From a virus, in the IMG/VR virus record IMGVR_UViG_3300042288_000398, positions 1-58,919 of that record: 58,919 bases of DNA. One strand, 5' to 3'. The notes beneath the pieces were generated by a model. That model did not search any database. It worked only from the letters and a program-made list of their open reading frames with translations, and was not told the DNA's origin. Shown piece after piece: positions 1 to 6,419 of this stretch; within the stretch, counting starts at the first letter, position 1, and each line of letters starts with the position of its first letter. Position numbers and translations under genes: made by a program.

Positions 1-465
1 TAGGTTGTTGATCTTGCCAGCAGTACCCTGTACATAGTATGTAAGAGTTGTTCCACCATTGTTAATTACAACGGTTCCAATTGCTGTTGTCTTTGTGTAG
101 ACAAAGAATGTTGCAGTTGTTCCAGTACCTGTTGCAATTGTCAAAGATGATGATCCTGACGATGCTCCGACTGGTGCTGCTGATGTGTGTAGTGCTGATA
201 CGATTGTTGCGTTAGTTGCTACTGCAGAAACTGATGTTCCTGCCGCTACTGTTGCCACAAAGCGTAATGCATCTGCTGCATCGATTGTATTGTCTGCTGG
301 GACTGGTAATGTGGCAGGGGTAGCAATTACACCATTAGTTGTGTTTGCTGTTCCATCTAGCGTTACCGCTACTGTCATTACTGTAGCATTTGCAGGTGCT
401 ACGGCGACCATGCCCAAAGTCATGGCTGCAACCATGGCTAGTGCGATTTTCTTAAATGACTTCAT
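1..465 (-). CDS. exported Ala/Thr-rich protein, 3' end outside window
   Basis: The start is the ATG at 465-463, preceded by AGGAGA about 9 nt upstream; 155 codons are open to the window edge. Residues 1-26 form a clear Sec signal peptide: Lys-rich N-terminus, hydrophobic core and an APANA cleavage site. The mature part is rich in Ala, Thr, Val and Ser, with alternating short hydrophobic stretches that suggest a beta-sheet surface protein. I do not recognise a family. It is one of four Sec-exported proteins in the first 9 kb, so a role at the host envelope is likely but inferred. The remainder, including any anchor or binding domain, is not visible. Confidence 0.75.
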   Translation of the reverse strand, partial: MKSFKKIALAMVAAMTLGMVAVAPANATVMTVAVTLDGTANTTNGVIATPATLPVPADNTIDAADALRFVATVAAGTSVSAVATNATIVSALHTSAAPVGASSGSSSLTIATGTGTTATFFVYTKTTAIGTVVINNGGTTLTYYVQGTAGKINNL

Positions 466-513
466 TTAATTTATTCTCCTTATTTCTTCTGACTCTTATT
501 TGATATCAGAAAT

Positions 514-684
514 CTAGTGTAATTCATGTACTTTTACATGAAACGAGCAGGGATCCCCGCCCTCTTCCCATTCTTGCATTTCTTCGTCTGACATTGGTGG
601 ACCATCGTGTGTGTCACAAAACACATCAGATATCCATCCTCTATCATAACCATTTTTTAGCCATATCTCAAACTCTAAATCCAT
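514..684 (-). CDS. small acidic protein, unknown function (56 aa)
   Basis: ATG at 684-682 with GAGGAG about 9 nt upstream. That ribosome site lies inside the last codons of the thioredoxin gene, and the two genes overlap by 10 bases (675-684) in different frames. The 56-residue product is acidic, with an MSDEEMQEWEEGGDPC segment, two Cys and several His. No domain is recognised. The overlap and ribosome site point to a real, translationally coupled gene. It is the last gene seen in this operon before the leader of the exported protein. Confidence 0.7.
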   Translation of the reverse strand: MDLEFEIWLKNGYDRGWISDVFCDTHDGPPMSDEEMQEWEEGGDPCSFHVKVHELH

Positions 685-977
685 TCGGAAATCTCCTCAA
701 TAAATTTATGTTTTGGCATAGCTCCCTTAGTTCTCTTTACCTCTTTACCGTCTTTAAAAACAATAACAGTAGGCAAAGAAATGACATTGTATTTATCTGC
801 ACTGAATGTATTTTCATCTGCATCTATCTTTCCTATCCACACATTGTATTCTGATGCTACTTCATCAAGTATGGGAGAAAATCTTTTGCATGGACTACAC
901 CATTCAGCCCAAAAATCTACAAGGACAACATGATGAGATCCAATAACTTCATCGAAATTACTGTCAGTTACAATCAT
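675..977 (-). CDS. thioredoxin-like disulfide reductase
   Basis: A complete 100-residue single thioredoxin fold. The active site is WCSPC (C27 and C30), a variant of the usual WCGPC, and the cis-proline loop is SLPT (P69). The conserved VDFWAEWC strand-helix context is present. Thioredoxins reduce disulfides in cytosolic proteins, and in phages they can serve as a polymerase processivity factor or electron donor. There is no signal peptide, so it acts in the cytoplasm. The start overlaps the stop of the preceding gene as TAATG. No thioredoxin reductase is visible, so host reductant would be needed. Family assignment is firm; its target is unknown. Confidence 0.93.
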   Translation of the reverse strand: MIVTDSNFDEVIGSHHVVLVDFWAEWCSPCKRFSPILDEVASEYNVWIGKIDADENTFSADKYNVISLPTVIVFKDGKEVKRTKGAMPKHKFIEEISEWI

Positions 978-1183
978 TACTTATCCTTTAGCGCCTCTGC
1001 TGCTTCATTGAAGCGTATCATAAAATTTTGGATTACCCAAAATGTTGTTTCACCAGCATTCTTGGCCATGGCCTCAGACGCCTCTGGTGTTATATCTTCT
1101 TGTGCCAAACCATTATACCATTTCTGATACAGTTCTTGGCCAAGATCCTTAATTATTCCGTCCAGCACTGTGATTTCAGCCAT
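977..1183 (-). CDS. small helical protein, unknown (68 aa)
   Basis: I choose the ATG at 1183, which overlaps the last 8 bases of the subtilase gene (AATGGCTGA), over a longer reading from 1219 that would run 44 bases into that gene. The product (MAEITVLDGIIKDLG at the start, ending ALKDK) is mostly predicted helix, with Trp residues and no transmembrane segment or Cys. No family is recognised. It is coupled to the subtilase upstream and to thioredoxin downstream (TAATG overlap), so the three genes share one message. Confidence 0.7.
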   Translation of the reverse strand: MAEITVLDGIIKDLGQELYQKWYNGLAQEDITPEASEAMAKNAGETTFWVIQNFMIRFNEAAEALKDK

Positions 1184-2348
1184 TAAGTTTTGCCATCCAA
1201 GCTGCTTTAGTTGCTGCAAGCTTATCTTGGGCTAACTTTAAATCAATTGCATACTGCTTTTCTGCTTCTGCAATACCAGCATCAACCTCTAGCTTTAACG
1301 CTGCTGCTCGTGCAGCCTTTGCATCTGCTAGTGCCTTTGCATCTGCTAGTGCCTTTGCATCTGCTAGTGCCTTTGCATCTGCTAGTGCCTTTGCTGCTGC
1401 TTCTGCTGATACAGAATTTGTAGGGCTAGCACTTACTGAATTAGAAAAAGTGATTAGTTTTTTGAATGTTCCTTGTCTTCCAACTGTATTAACTGAGTTA
1501 GCCTTCATTATATTAATTAGATTACTGCCAGATTGACCAGAAGTTGACATAATGCTTAGATATGTTGCTGCAGCAACTTGAGTTGCAGATGAAGTTCCAG
1601 CAATATTTTTAGAAATATTTCCTGGCCCAACCGCTGAAAGATTTCCAAGCGCAAAGAAATCAAGTCGTGCTGAATCATTATTACTGTATGATGCGATTTC
1701 ACCAATTTGATCCACGGCACCGACAGAAACTACTTCTTCAATGCACGATGGCCAATCAATTCGTGAATAGTCGCGGTTATTTCCTACCGCAGAAAAAACT
1801 GGGATGGACATAGAGTTTAACTGCTGAACTGCAGAAATTGTTCTTGGGAATGTTGGACAATATTGTGTGCCAGATTTACCAAGCAGACCGCTGCTGCCCT
1901 GTGAAAGAGAAACAGCCTTAACATTATACTTAACTGCATTGTCTCTTAGCCAAAAAAGTGCTGCAGAAATTGTTGATTCACCAGTTGGCTTTCTTAGTCC
2001 AGCAGGTGTATTTCCAATAATCTTAATAAACAAAATCTTAATGTTAGGGTTAGACTGCACAGCAGTAGTTGCCATAAATGTTCCGTGATCAAAACCATTC
2101 TTGGTAATTAATGCATTTGGCATTGATGCTGATCCTGGGCCCTCTTGAAAATTCGTTCCATTTGGGCATAGTGACCACTCAAGGATGCAAACCTCTCCGA
2201 CAATTTTGCCTTGCAGAGAAGGAACTGATGTGTCAATTGCTGTGTCTAGAATAGCTAGAACTGGTGCGTCTGTACCAGATGCCTGTGAAATTGCAACAGG
2301 TGATAGAAGTGATAAAGTAAGTACCGCCGTGATTAGTTTATTTTTCAT
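1176..2348 (-). CDS. exported subtilisin-like serine protease (S8 family)
   Basis: 390 residues. A Sec signal peptide covers residues 1 to about 24. A catalytic domain follows (about 28-275) with the S8 triad in order: D35 in AILDTAID, H88 in FDHGTFMA and S253 in AGTSSATQ, plus oxyanion N190 in AVGN. The motifs look intact, so the enzyme should be active. Residues about 308-390 are an Ala/Lys-rich helical tail containing four ADAKAL hexads from an 18-base DNA repeat. Secretion implies action outside the membrane, for example on surface proteins. A promoter places the transcript start at the ATG, predicting a leaderless message. A secreted protease is unusual phage cargo; its substrate is unknown. 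Confidence 0.9.
   Translation of the reverse strand: MKNKLITAVLTLSLLSPVAISQASGTDAPVLAILDTAIDTSVPSLQGKIVGEVCILEWSLCPNGTNFQEGPGSASMPNALITKNGFDHGTFMATTAVQSNPNIKILFIKIIGNTPAGLRKPTGESTISAALFWLRDNAVKYNVKAVSLSQGSSGLLGKSGTQYCPTFPRTISAVQQLNSMSIPVFSAVGNNRDYSRIDWPSCIEEVVSVGAVDQIGEIASYSNNDSARLDFFALGNLSAVGPGNISKNIAGTSSATQVAAATYLSIMSTSGQSGSNLINIMKANSVNTVGRQGTFKKLITFSNSVSASPTNSVSAEAAAKALADAKALADAKALADAKALADAKAARAAALKLEVDAGIAEAEKQYAIDLKLAQDKLAATKAAWMAKLNG
1321..1392 (-). repeat. four tandem 18-base repeats in the subtilase tail
   Basis: Four exact copies of an 18-base unit (plus strand gcatctgctagtgccttt) at 1321-1338, 1339-1356, 1357-1374 and 1375-1392. On the coding strand each adds a six-residue ADAKAL unit to the helical C-terminal tail. 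The copies are identical at DNA level, which suggests recent expansion by slippage. Copy number may differ between related phages without breaking the frame. Confidence 0.95.
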
Positions 2349-2354
2349 ATCTTA

Positions 2355-2382
2355 AGTATACTAAATAAGATAGGGTTGTCAA
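2355..2382 (-). promoter_or_regulatory. promoter for the subtilase, predicted leaderless start
   Basis: -35 TTGACA (2382-2377), a 16-base spacer and -10 TATACT (2360-2355). The -10 is followed by six bases and then the ATG at 2348, so transcription would begin at or next to the start codon. No Shine-Dalgarno sequence precedes the ATG. The -35 contains the TGA stop of the small upstream gene. Confidence 0.8.
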
Positions 2383-2531
2383 GGCTTTTGCTTATACCAT
2401 TTCCCAGAGTCCAAATTATTTGTTGTTTTGCCCTCGATAATATCATTAACTAAAAGTATTAGAATATCAGTAAGTGCACTAAGGTCTTCAACCCTAGACT
2501 CAAGCTGCTTAATCTTTTTAGAGTTCCTCAA
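2379..2531 (-). CDS. small coiled-coil protein (50 aa), TTG start
   Basis: The TTG start at 2531 is chosen because AGGAG lies 5 bases upstream, inside the end of the previous gene (overlap 2518-2531). The 50-residue product begins with a basic segment and continues as an amphipathic helix with heptad-like Leu/Ile spacing, IKQLESRVEDLSALTD, typical of a short coiled coil. No family is recognised. Its stop codon lies within the -35 box of the subtilase promoter. Confidence 0.7.
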   Translation of the reverse strand: MRNSKKIKQLESRVEDLSALTDILILLVNDIIEGKTTNNLDSGKWYKQKP

Positions 2532-2889
2532 TGTTGCTCCTATCTATTGGTGTCGGGGCTGTTGCAAGGCTCCCGCAGCTTAGGCATTCCATGTCTAAGA
2601 AATAGCTTGCTATCTCATATTCTGAGAATACAACTTTTACTAGCCAAACTTCAGATCCACACAGACAAACATGTGTTGGAGTTCCCCTTAGATCCATGGC
2701 CTTATTATAGTCTACTGGAGGAATGTATCTGGGATCACTCTCTGCTATCACCCTTATCATATCCTGAACGGCTTCTTCATACTTATCAATATAGTAAACT
2801 CCAACCTTAAACCTTTTAAAAAAAAGAACAAGGAAAAATGAGGTTAGTATTAATGCAATTGATATGGATACTGCTAGGGCTATTCTCAT
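2518..2889 (-). CDS. membrane-anchored zinc-ribbon-like protein
   Basis: 123 residues. One N-terminal transmembrane helix (about 2-24, ALAVSISIALILTSFFLVLFF) is followed by a basic FKR, predicting a cytoplasmic C-terminal domain. That domain has CLC (about 75-77) and CLSC (about 102-105) pairs, which together could bind one zinc. No known family is recognised. A TATAAT box six bases before the ATG predicts a leaderless message. The next gene overlaps its end. Confidence 0.75.
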   Translation of the reverse strand: MRIALAVSISIALILTSFFLVLFFKRFKVGVYYIDKYEEAVQDMIRVIAESDPRYIPPVDYNKAMDLRGTPTHVCLCGSEVWLVKVVFSEYEIASYFLDMECLSCGSLATAPTPIDRSNIEEL

Positions 2890-2895
2890 ATCTAA

Positions 2896-2924
2896 ATTAT
2901 ACCTTAAACTTGAATATATGTATA
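2896..2924 (-). promoter_or_regulatory. promoter for the membrane zinc-ribbon gene, leaderless layout
   Basis: -10 TATAAT (2901-2896) lies six bases upstream of the ATG at 2889. A weak -35, TATACA (2924-2919), sits 17 bases further up. No Shine-Dalgarno sequence is visible before this ATG, consistent with leaderless translation. Confidence 0.6.
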
Positions 2925-3461
2925 GGGGGCTGAAACGCTCATATTAAATGCTGTTGCTGCTTCTAATGCTAATTTTAATCTTAGCTTAGGATTTTTTTGA
3001 TTTTTAGTTGCATACAAAGCTCCAAGTGCTATCTGACCACCGCTTCCTTCTGCCATATAATTAACTATATTTTCTCCTACATGAAAATCTTCATCTATTG
3101 TAAATATTCTTCCTTCAACGCCTACTATAAAAATTCCGCCACTGTCTTCTTCAGAAGAAGATCCTATGCTACCGTACCCGTGATCTTTAAACGCAACCTT
3201 TACTGAATCTATAAACTTGGTTCTCATAAACTTATCTAAACCAGAGTTTGTTTTAGTTGGCGTATATTTTGGTGGGGTCCACATGTATTGCAGAATTTGT
3301 CCCATTCTAAATGAATCTGTAAACGCAATTCCATACTGACCAACTTTAAAACATTTTGGTTCTTTTCTTGCAAGGATCCATCCAGTTTTATCGTCTGAAG
3401 CTGCATGGTCGGAACCCATGTAAACGCTTCCATTTTGGGCTATAGCAACTATACATGTCAT
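2904..3461 (-). CDS. proteasome-superfamily Ntn hydrolase
   Basis: 185 residues beginning MTCIVAIAQNG. Removal of Met would expose an N-terminal Thr nucleophile. D18 in MGSDHA and K33 in ARKEPK fall at the spacing expected for the proteasome beta/HslV catalytic Asp17 and Lys33. A late SGGQIALGAL segment resembles the conserved Gly-rich loop of beta subunits. The family comprises self-compartmentalised peptidases, often oligomeric, but oligomerisation and the partner ATPase are not visible here. It may act on host or phage proteins in the cytoplasm. It has its own promoter with a predicted leaderless start. Superfamily confidence is good; activity is inferred. Confidence 0.85.
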   Translation of the reverse strand: MTCIVAIAQNGSVYMGSDHAASDDKTGWILARKEPKCFKVGQYGIAFTDSFRMGQILQYMWTPPKYTPTKTNSGLDKFMRTKFIDSVKVAFKDHGYGSIGSSSEEDSGGIFIVGVEGRIFTIDEDFHVGENIVNYMAEGSGGQIALGALYATKNQKNPKLRLKLALEAATAFNMSVSAPYTYIQV

Positions 3462-3467
3462 GATTTC

Positions 3468-3496
3468 AGTATACTATTTTAAAAATTATTTGTCTA
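3468..3496 (-). promoter_or_regulatory. promoter for the Ntn hydrolase, leaderless layout
   Basis: -35 TAGACA (3496-3491), a 17-base spacer and -10 TATACT (3473-3468), then six bases to the ATG at 3461. The same TAGACA-17-TATACT combination recurs at 30138-30166. The -35 overlaps the 3' end of the preceding gene. Confidence 0.75.
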
Positions 3497-3811
3497 TTCG
3501 TGCTCTAAATTCATATCAATATGCATATCCATGTGGTCTATCATTGATAATGATCTATCTAGGTCAGCCTTAACAGATATTAATTCTTGCAATGCTTCGT
3601 AATATTTCTGCTTCCATTCATCTAAATCTTTTTCTAATTTATATAGCTTTATTTGAAGATCTTTTAGCTCTAAAAGAAGTCCATCATGCATTTTTTCAGC
3701 CTGTCTTATTTGCTCCTTTTTCTTTTCTTTTTTATAGTTAAAGAGCACACCAACTAAACCGCTGGAAACAGAGGCAATTATTGTTATAATTATTTGAGTA
3801 GTAGTAAACAT
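3494..3811 (-). CDS. membrane-anchored coiled-coil protein
   Basis: 105 residues: a short N-terminus, one transmembrane helix (about 7-25, IIITIIASVSSGLVGVLF), then a Lys-rich linker and a long charged coiled coil (about 28-92, LLLELKDLQIKLYKLEKDLDEW). The architecture resembles inner-membrane spanin-like or anti-holin-like proteins, but Gram-positive phages need no spanin and it lies outside the lysis cassette. Function unknown. Two TATAAT boxes lie just upstream. Confidence 0.75.
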   Translation of the reverse strand: MFTTTQIIITIIASVSSGLVGVLFNYKKEKKKEQIRQAEKMHDGLLLELKDLQIKLYKLEKDLDEWKQKYYEALQELISVKADLDRSLSMIDHMDMHIDMNLEHE

Positions 3812-3821
3812 TATTACATAA

Positions 3822-3838
3822 TTATACCGTAATTATAC
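3822..3838 (-). promoter_or_regulatory. tandem -10-like boxes upstream of the coiled-coil gene
   Basis: Two TATAAT hexamers about 12 bases apart lie between the previous stop and the ATG at 3811; the nearer one is 9 bases from the ATG. No good -35 is seen. This may give a very short or absent leader. It is weaker support than the other promoters here. Confidence 0.4.
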
Positions 3839-4069
3839 TAATAATTCAGAAGCCTTTATATCTTCTCCGTGATATCTTTTCTTTGAAATATAGTCTTTTA
3901 CTGTGTCGTGTCCGTATTGTCTTCCAGTAAGGATAACAACCCATCTTGGCTCAAGCTTGTTTAAAATACATGTTTCACATAACAAAAGATTTATTGGTAA
4001 AAGGGTAGACCTTTTTAGTGAAAGGCTAGCCTTAGTCTTATTACAAGAATAACATAAAACTTTTTCCAT
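3833..4069 (-). CDS. small zinc-finger protein, unknown
   Basis: 78 residues with two CxxC pairs, CYSC (6-9) and CETC (about 31-34), likely one zinc site. Next comes a basic C-terminal segment with an EPRWVVILTGR motif and a KRYHG turn. I recognise the pattern as one that recurs in actinobacterial phages but cannot give a function. The start overlaps the stop of the preceding gene at 4069, indicating coupled translation. Confidence 0.75.
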   Translation of the reverse strand: MEKVLCYSCNKTKASLSLKRSTLLPINLLLCETCILNKLEPRWVVILTGRQYGHDTVKDYISKKRYHGEDIKASELLV

Positions 4070-4263
4070 TAGTTCTCTCCATAATTATTAATTATAATTT
4101 CATCTGAAATGATAAAATCGCTATTGTCAAATGGCTCTACGACTTCCTCGAAGCCGTCATGATACCTTATTGTAGACATAAATGCACCCTCAGACACTAT
4201 TACGCCATACTTTTGTTCTGGGATGATGAATACTTTTGTTGCAAGTTCATCTCGTTCTTCCAC
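4069..4263 (-). CDS. small acidic protein, unknown (GTG start)
   Basis: I place the start at the GTG at 4263, nine bases after GGAGG (4277-4273). The longer ATG reading from 4296 lacks a ribosome site and would overlap the preceding gene by 50 bases. The 64-residue product is acidic and rich in predicted beta strand (KVFIIPEQKYGVIV). No family is recognised. Confidence 0.65.
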   Translation of the reverse strand: MEERDELATKVFIIPEQKYGVIVSEGAFMSTIRYHDGFEEVVEPFDNSDFIISDEIIINNYGEN

Positions 4264-4570
4264 CTGGCTTTCCCTCCAACTCGACTCGTACCCCATATGA
4301 TTCTAGGATCCTTTTAACCATTTCGATATAATCTATAACTCTCATTCTCATACTGCCATCGTACTGTGAAAAATTGTTTTCATATAACCTTATTGCTAAA
4401 AATTCAGGATACTTTATTATATCCATCTGTAAGTCGTGTGCAGGGCTTTTAAGCTCTCTCACTTTTTGTGCCATTTCCTTTGTATAAAAAACTGGTTTAT
4501 TTGCTTCTCCAGTCCATTCATTAATACCATATTTAAAATGATCTTTATCTTTATTTATAAAGTTGGCCAT
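4247..4570 (-). CDS. protein of unknown function (107 aa)
   Basis: 107 residues, predicted helical, no Cys and no membrane segment. It contains a QMDIIKYPEFLAIRLYENNFSQ stretch of the type seen in phage DNA-module accessory proteins, but I cannot name a family. It starts one base after the WhiB stop and ends inside the next gene. It probably belongs to the WhiB operon. Confidence 0.65.
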   Translation of the reverse strand: MANFINKDKDHFKYGINEWTGEANKPVFYTKEMAQKVRELKSPAHDLQMDIIKYPEFLAIRLYENNFSQYDGSMRMRVIDYIEMVKRILESYGVRVELEGKPGGRTR

Positions 4571-4882
4571 TTAAACACCATGTTTTTTCTTTAATGTTCT
4601 TACCACTTCTTTCGTTTTGTGAGAATTTTTTGATTTATCTGGGCTTCCAGCACTTAGATAAACTCCTCCCCAAACTCCGTAGTTGTCTGACTCAGTTCCA
4701 TAGCTATAACACATTGCTATTACTGGACAAGAAATGCATGCCTGATCTATACTTTTTGCTACGTTTACATCCGATTCATACAACTCAAAAAATAAATTAG
4801 TATCCATGCCTAAGCACAGAGCAAGGTCTTTCCATTCAAAATTATCTTCGTCTATACCTAGACTATTTAAAAAATTTGACAT
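4571..4882 (-). CDS. WhiB-like iron-sulfur transcription factor
   Basis: 103 residues with the four WhiB cysteines C23, C49, C52 and C58 (C-x25-C-x2-C-x5-C). These are followed by the GVWGG turn at 69-73 and a basic C-terminal tail, RTLKKKHGV. WhiB proteins are essentially restricted to Actinobacteria and their phages. They bind a [4Fe-4S] cluster and act on the RNA polymerase primary sigma factor. A phage copy could redirect host transcription or silence host WhiB targets. It overlaps the preceding gene by 20 bases. This is the strongest host indicator in the window. Confidence 0.92.
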   Translation of the reverse strand: MSNFLNSLGIDEDNFEWKDLALCLGMDTNLFFELYESDVNVAKSIDQACISCPVIAMCYSYGTESDNYGVWGGVYLSAGSPDKSKNSHKTKEVVRTLKKKHGV

Positions 4883-5093
4883 ATTTTAATGGCACTTTCC
4901 AAACTCCGTCTTTATTGACTGAAAATTTTTCTGCCACTCCCCAGCTATTTTTAAACATACCTTTAGAGCTTGTAAAACCAGAACTATCTTTTTGCCAAAC
5001 AACTAAAGAATAGTTGTCCCAAAATGCAGATATGTTTTTATGCTTATTTTTTTTGATTAGAACTTCTACCCCAAGCTCTGTTAAGTTTAGCAA
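4863..5093 (-). CDS. small basic protein, unknown (TTG start)
   Basis: The TTG start at 5093 is supported by AGGAAG 4-5 bases upstream. 76 residues, Lys-rich, with several Trp and predicted beta strands (SLVVWQKDSSGF). No family is recognised. The gene begins 17 bases after the tRNA-Leu 3' end, so it may be read through from the tRNA promoter. It overlaps the WhiB start. Confidence 0.6.
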   Translation of the reverse strand: MLNLTELGVEVLIKKNKHKNISAFWDNYSLVVWQKDSSGFTSSKGMFKNSWGVAEKFSVNKDGVWKVPLKYVKFFK

Positions 5094-5109
5094 TATACTT
5101 CCTGTTCAG

Positions 5110-5193
5110 TACCCATAGTCGGATTTGAACCGACACTCCAGTGTTGGAGGCAAATTTTAAGTCTGCTGCGTCTGCCGATTCCGCCATACGGGC
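5110..5193 (-). tRNA. tRNA-Leu (anticodon UAA)
   Basis: An 84-base cloverleaf. Acceptor stem GCCCGTA/TATGGGT has two G-U pairs and discriminator A. The anticodon loop is CTTAAAA with anticodon TAA, and the long variable arm typical of tRNA-Leu is present. The T arm contains GGTTCAAATCC. CCA is not encoded. It reads UUA, a frequent codon in this AT-rich genome. A near-consensus promoter lies directly upstream. Confidence 0.92.
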
Positions 5194-5207
5194 ATGGTGC
5201 TAATACT

Positions 5208-5236
5208 ATTATACTAGCACAATTCGGACATGTCAA
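5208..5236 (-). promoter_or_regulatory. near-consensus promoter for tRNA-Leu
   Basis: -35 TTGACA (5236-5231), a 17-base spacer and -10 TATAAT (5213-5208): a perfect match to the housekeeping sigma consensus. The start would fall near 5201, a few bases before the tRNA 5' end at 5193. The -35 contains the TGA stop of the small gene ending at 5233. Confidence 0.85.
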
Positions 5237-5379
5237 CTACTTTTAGCTATTTTTATTATTTTTACACTTTTTATTTCATCGTCTACATTGAATATATCTG
5301 AAATATAATCTTTGGCATCTGCCTCTGAAAAGGCATCAACGCTAGCCAATACCTCTATTTTAACGATGTAGGTATTCAC
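5233..5379 (-). CDS. small protein with beta-alpha-beta pattern (48 aa), GTG start
   Basis: The GTG at 5379 directly follows the endolysin stop; an in-frame stop lies immediately before it, so no earlier start is possible. 48 residues alternate strand (TYIVKIEVLA), helix (AFSEADAKDYISDIF) and strand (IKSVKIIKIAK), as in ferredoxin-like folds. Function unknown. Too short for ordinary gene finding, but it fills the gap between endolysin and tRNA promoter exactly. Confidence 0.65.
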   Translation of the reverse strand: MNTYIVKIEVLASVDAFSEADAKDYISDIFNVDDEIKSVKIIKIAKSS

Positions 5380-6009
5380 CTATTTAGAAACCTTGTAGCC
5401 TTTTTTAGTCAAAAGGTCTATCGCTTCTTTTACTTTAGGGTCTATTTTTGCGGGTATCTTTTGTGAAGTATCTTTTGATGCCGACGCTTTTTTTGCTGGA
5501 GTGGCTGAAGCACCAAACTTTGGTCTTCCAAATCCAACAATAGATATTAGAACTCCAGCTTTATTTTTCTTATATGCACGAAGCTGCTTGCATACTTCTC
5601 CGCCATTTCTTTGGCTTCCAGACTTTTTTGAAGATGTGTTTCCTTCTATACACCAAACAGTTCCATCCTCATTGTCTTTAACAACAATACCTACGTGAGA
5701 AATTCTATCGACGCCATCTGAAGGGAAATCAAAATACGCTATATCTCCTGGCTCTGGATCTGCAACATCTACATCAATCCAAGCACCAGCTTTCTTAAAT
5801 GCTGCTGCACCTCCTGGTGTGTAAACAGTATTAGGAATCTTTACGCCAGATTCTGACCCGCACCAGTTTACGAAACTTCCGCACCATGGTTGGAAGTTTG
5901 CTTTCATAAAAGCACCGTATTTAGTTTCGTTGTCTTTAGGACCTTCAATAGTTCCTATCTCTGCTGTAGCAACTTCTATTAGACGAGCTGCTGTACCTTG
6001 TTCTGCCAT
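5380..6009 (-). CDS. endolysin with CHAP peptidase domain
   Basis: 209 residues. The CHAP domain (about 8-160) has C43 in PWCGSFVNW, H105 in RISHVGIV and E122/N124 in CIEGNTS as the likely catalytic set. A PGDIAYFDF strand lies between them. CHAP enzymes cut peptidoglycan peptide or amide bonds. The C-terminal part is a Pro/Ala/Lys/Ser linker and a short module ending KEAIDLLTKKGYKVSK, which may bind the wall. There is no signal peptide, so release depends on a holin. It overlaps the upstream holin-like gene by one base. Confidence 0.9.
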   Translation of the reverse strand: MAEQGTAARLIEVATAEIGTIEGPKDNETKYGAFMKANFQPWCGSFVNWCGSESGVKIPNTVYTPGGAAAFKKAGAWIDVDVADPEPGDIAYFDFPSDGVDRISHVGIVVKDNEDGTVWCIEGNTSSKKSGSQRNGGEVCKQLRAYKKNKAGVLISIVGFGRPKFGASATPAKKASASKDTSQKIPAKIDPKVKEAIDLLTKKGYKVSK

Positions 6010-6419
6010 TAGTCTTTATCCCAATCTAGATCAACTGGTTGCTCTTCTGGCATTGCGCCATCTGGCTTTGCTGCCAAACGAGCTGCTGTTGCATCAATTT
6101 CTGCTTCTAATTTTTTATCCGCTTGCGTATTCTTTGCGTCTACCTCTTTGTTTGCTATCTGTGCTGCCATAATGTCTTTAGCGCCTGAGTTACCAATCAA
6201 AATTCCAGCAAGCGTTCCTGTAATAAATGTTGCAATGCTACCTAAAACATTAAAGAACATTTTGTCATTTTCTGATTGAGCTCCAATAGGCTGTGTTACG
6301 AACAACAATCCATATATGATTCCAAGCGCTGTCATAAATAGAATGCTTCCAAGTGTTATTCCTAGAATAAACTTTAAACGAGCATCTAGATCTGCAGGCG
6401 TTAGCTTTTGTTTAGCCAT
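6009..6419 (-). CDS. holin-like membrane protein with two transmembrane helices
   Basis: 136 residues. Two hydrophobic helices (about 17-43, FILGITLGSILFMTALGI, and about 58-77, VLGSIATFITGTLAGILIG) are followed by a long charged tail (about 85-136) rich in Ala, Lys, Asp and Glu. The size, topology and position immediately before the endolysin fit a holin that permeabilises the membrane at lysis. It overlaps the lipoprotein gene by 8 bases. Confidence 0.75.
   Translation of the reverse strand: MAKQKLTPADLDARLKFILGITLGSILFMTALGIIYGLLFVTQPIGAQSENDKMFFNVLGSIATFITGTLAGILIGNSGAKDIMAAQIANKEVDAKNTQADKKLEAEIDATAARLAAKPDGAMPEEQPVDLDWDKD

Noticed and set aside
1211-1423. Plus-strand Leu/His-rich frame over the subtilase repeats
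   Set aside because: A by-product of the 18-base repeat; no ribosome site, and it lies opposite an intact protease gene.
4264-4296. ATG start at 4296 for the gene ending at 4069
   Set aside because: It has no ribosome site and a 50-base overlap with the preceding gene; the GTG at 4263 has GGAGG nine bases upstream.
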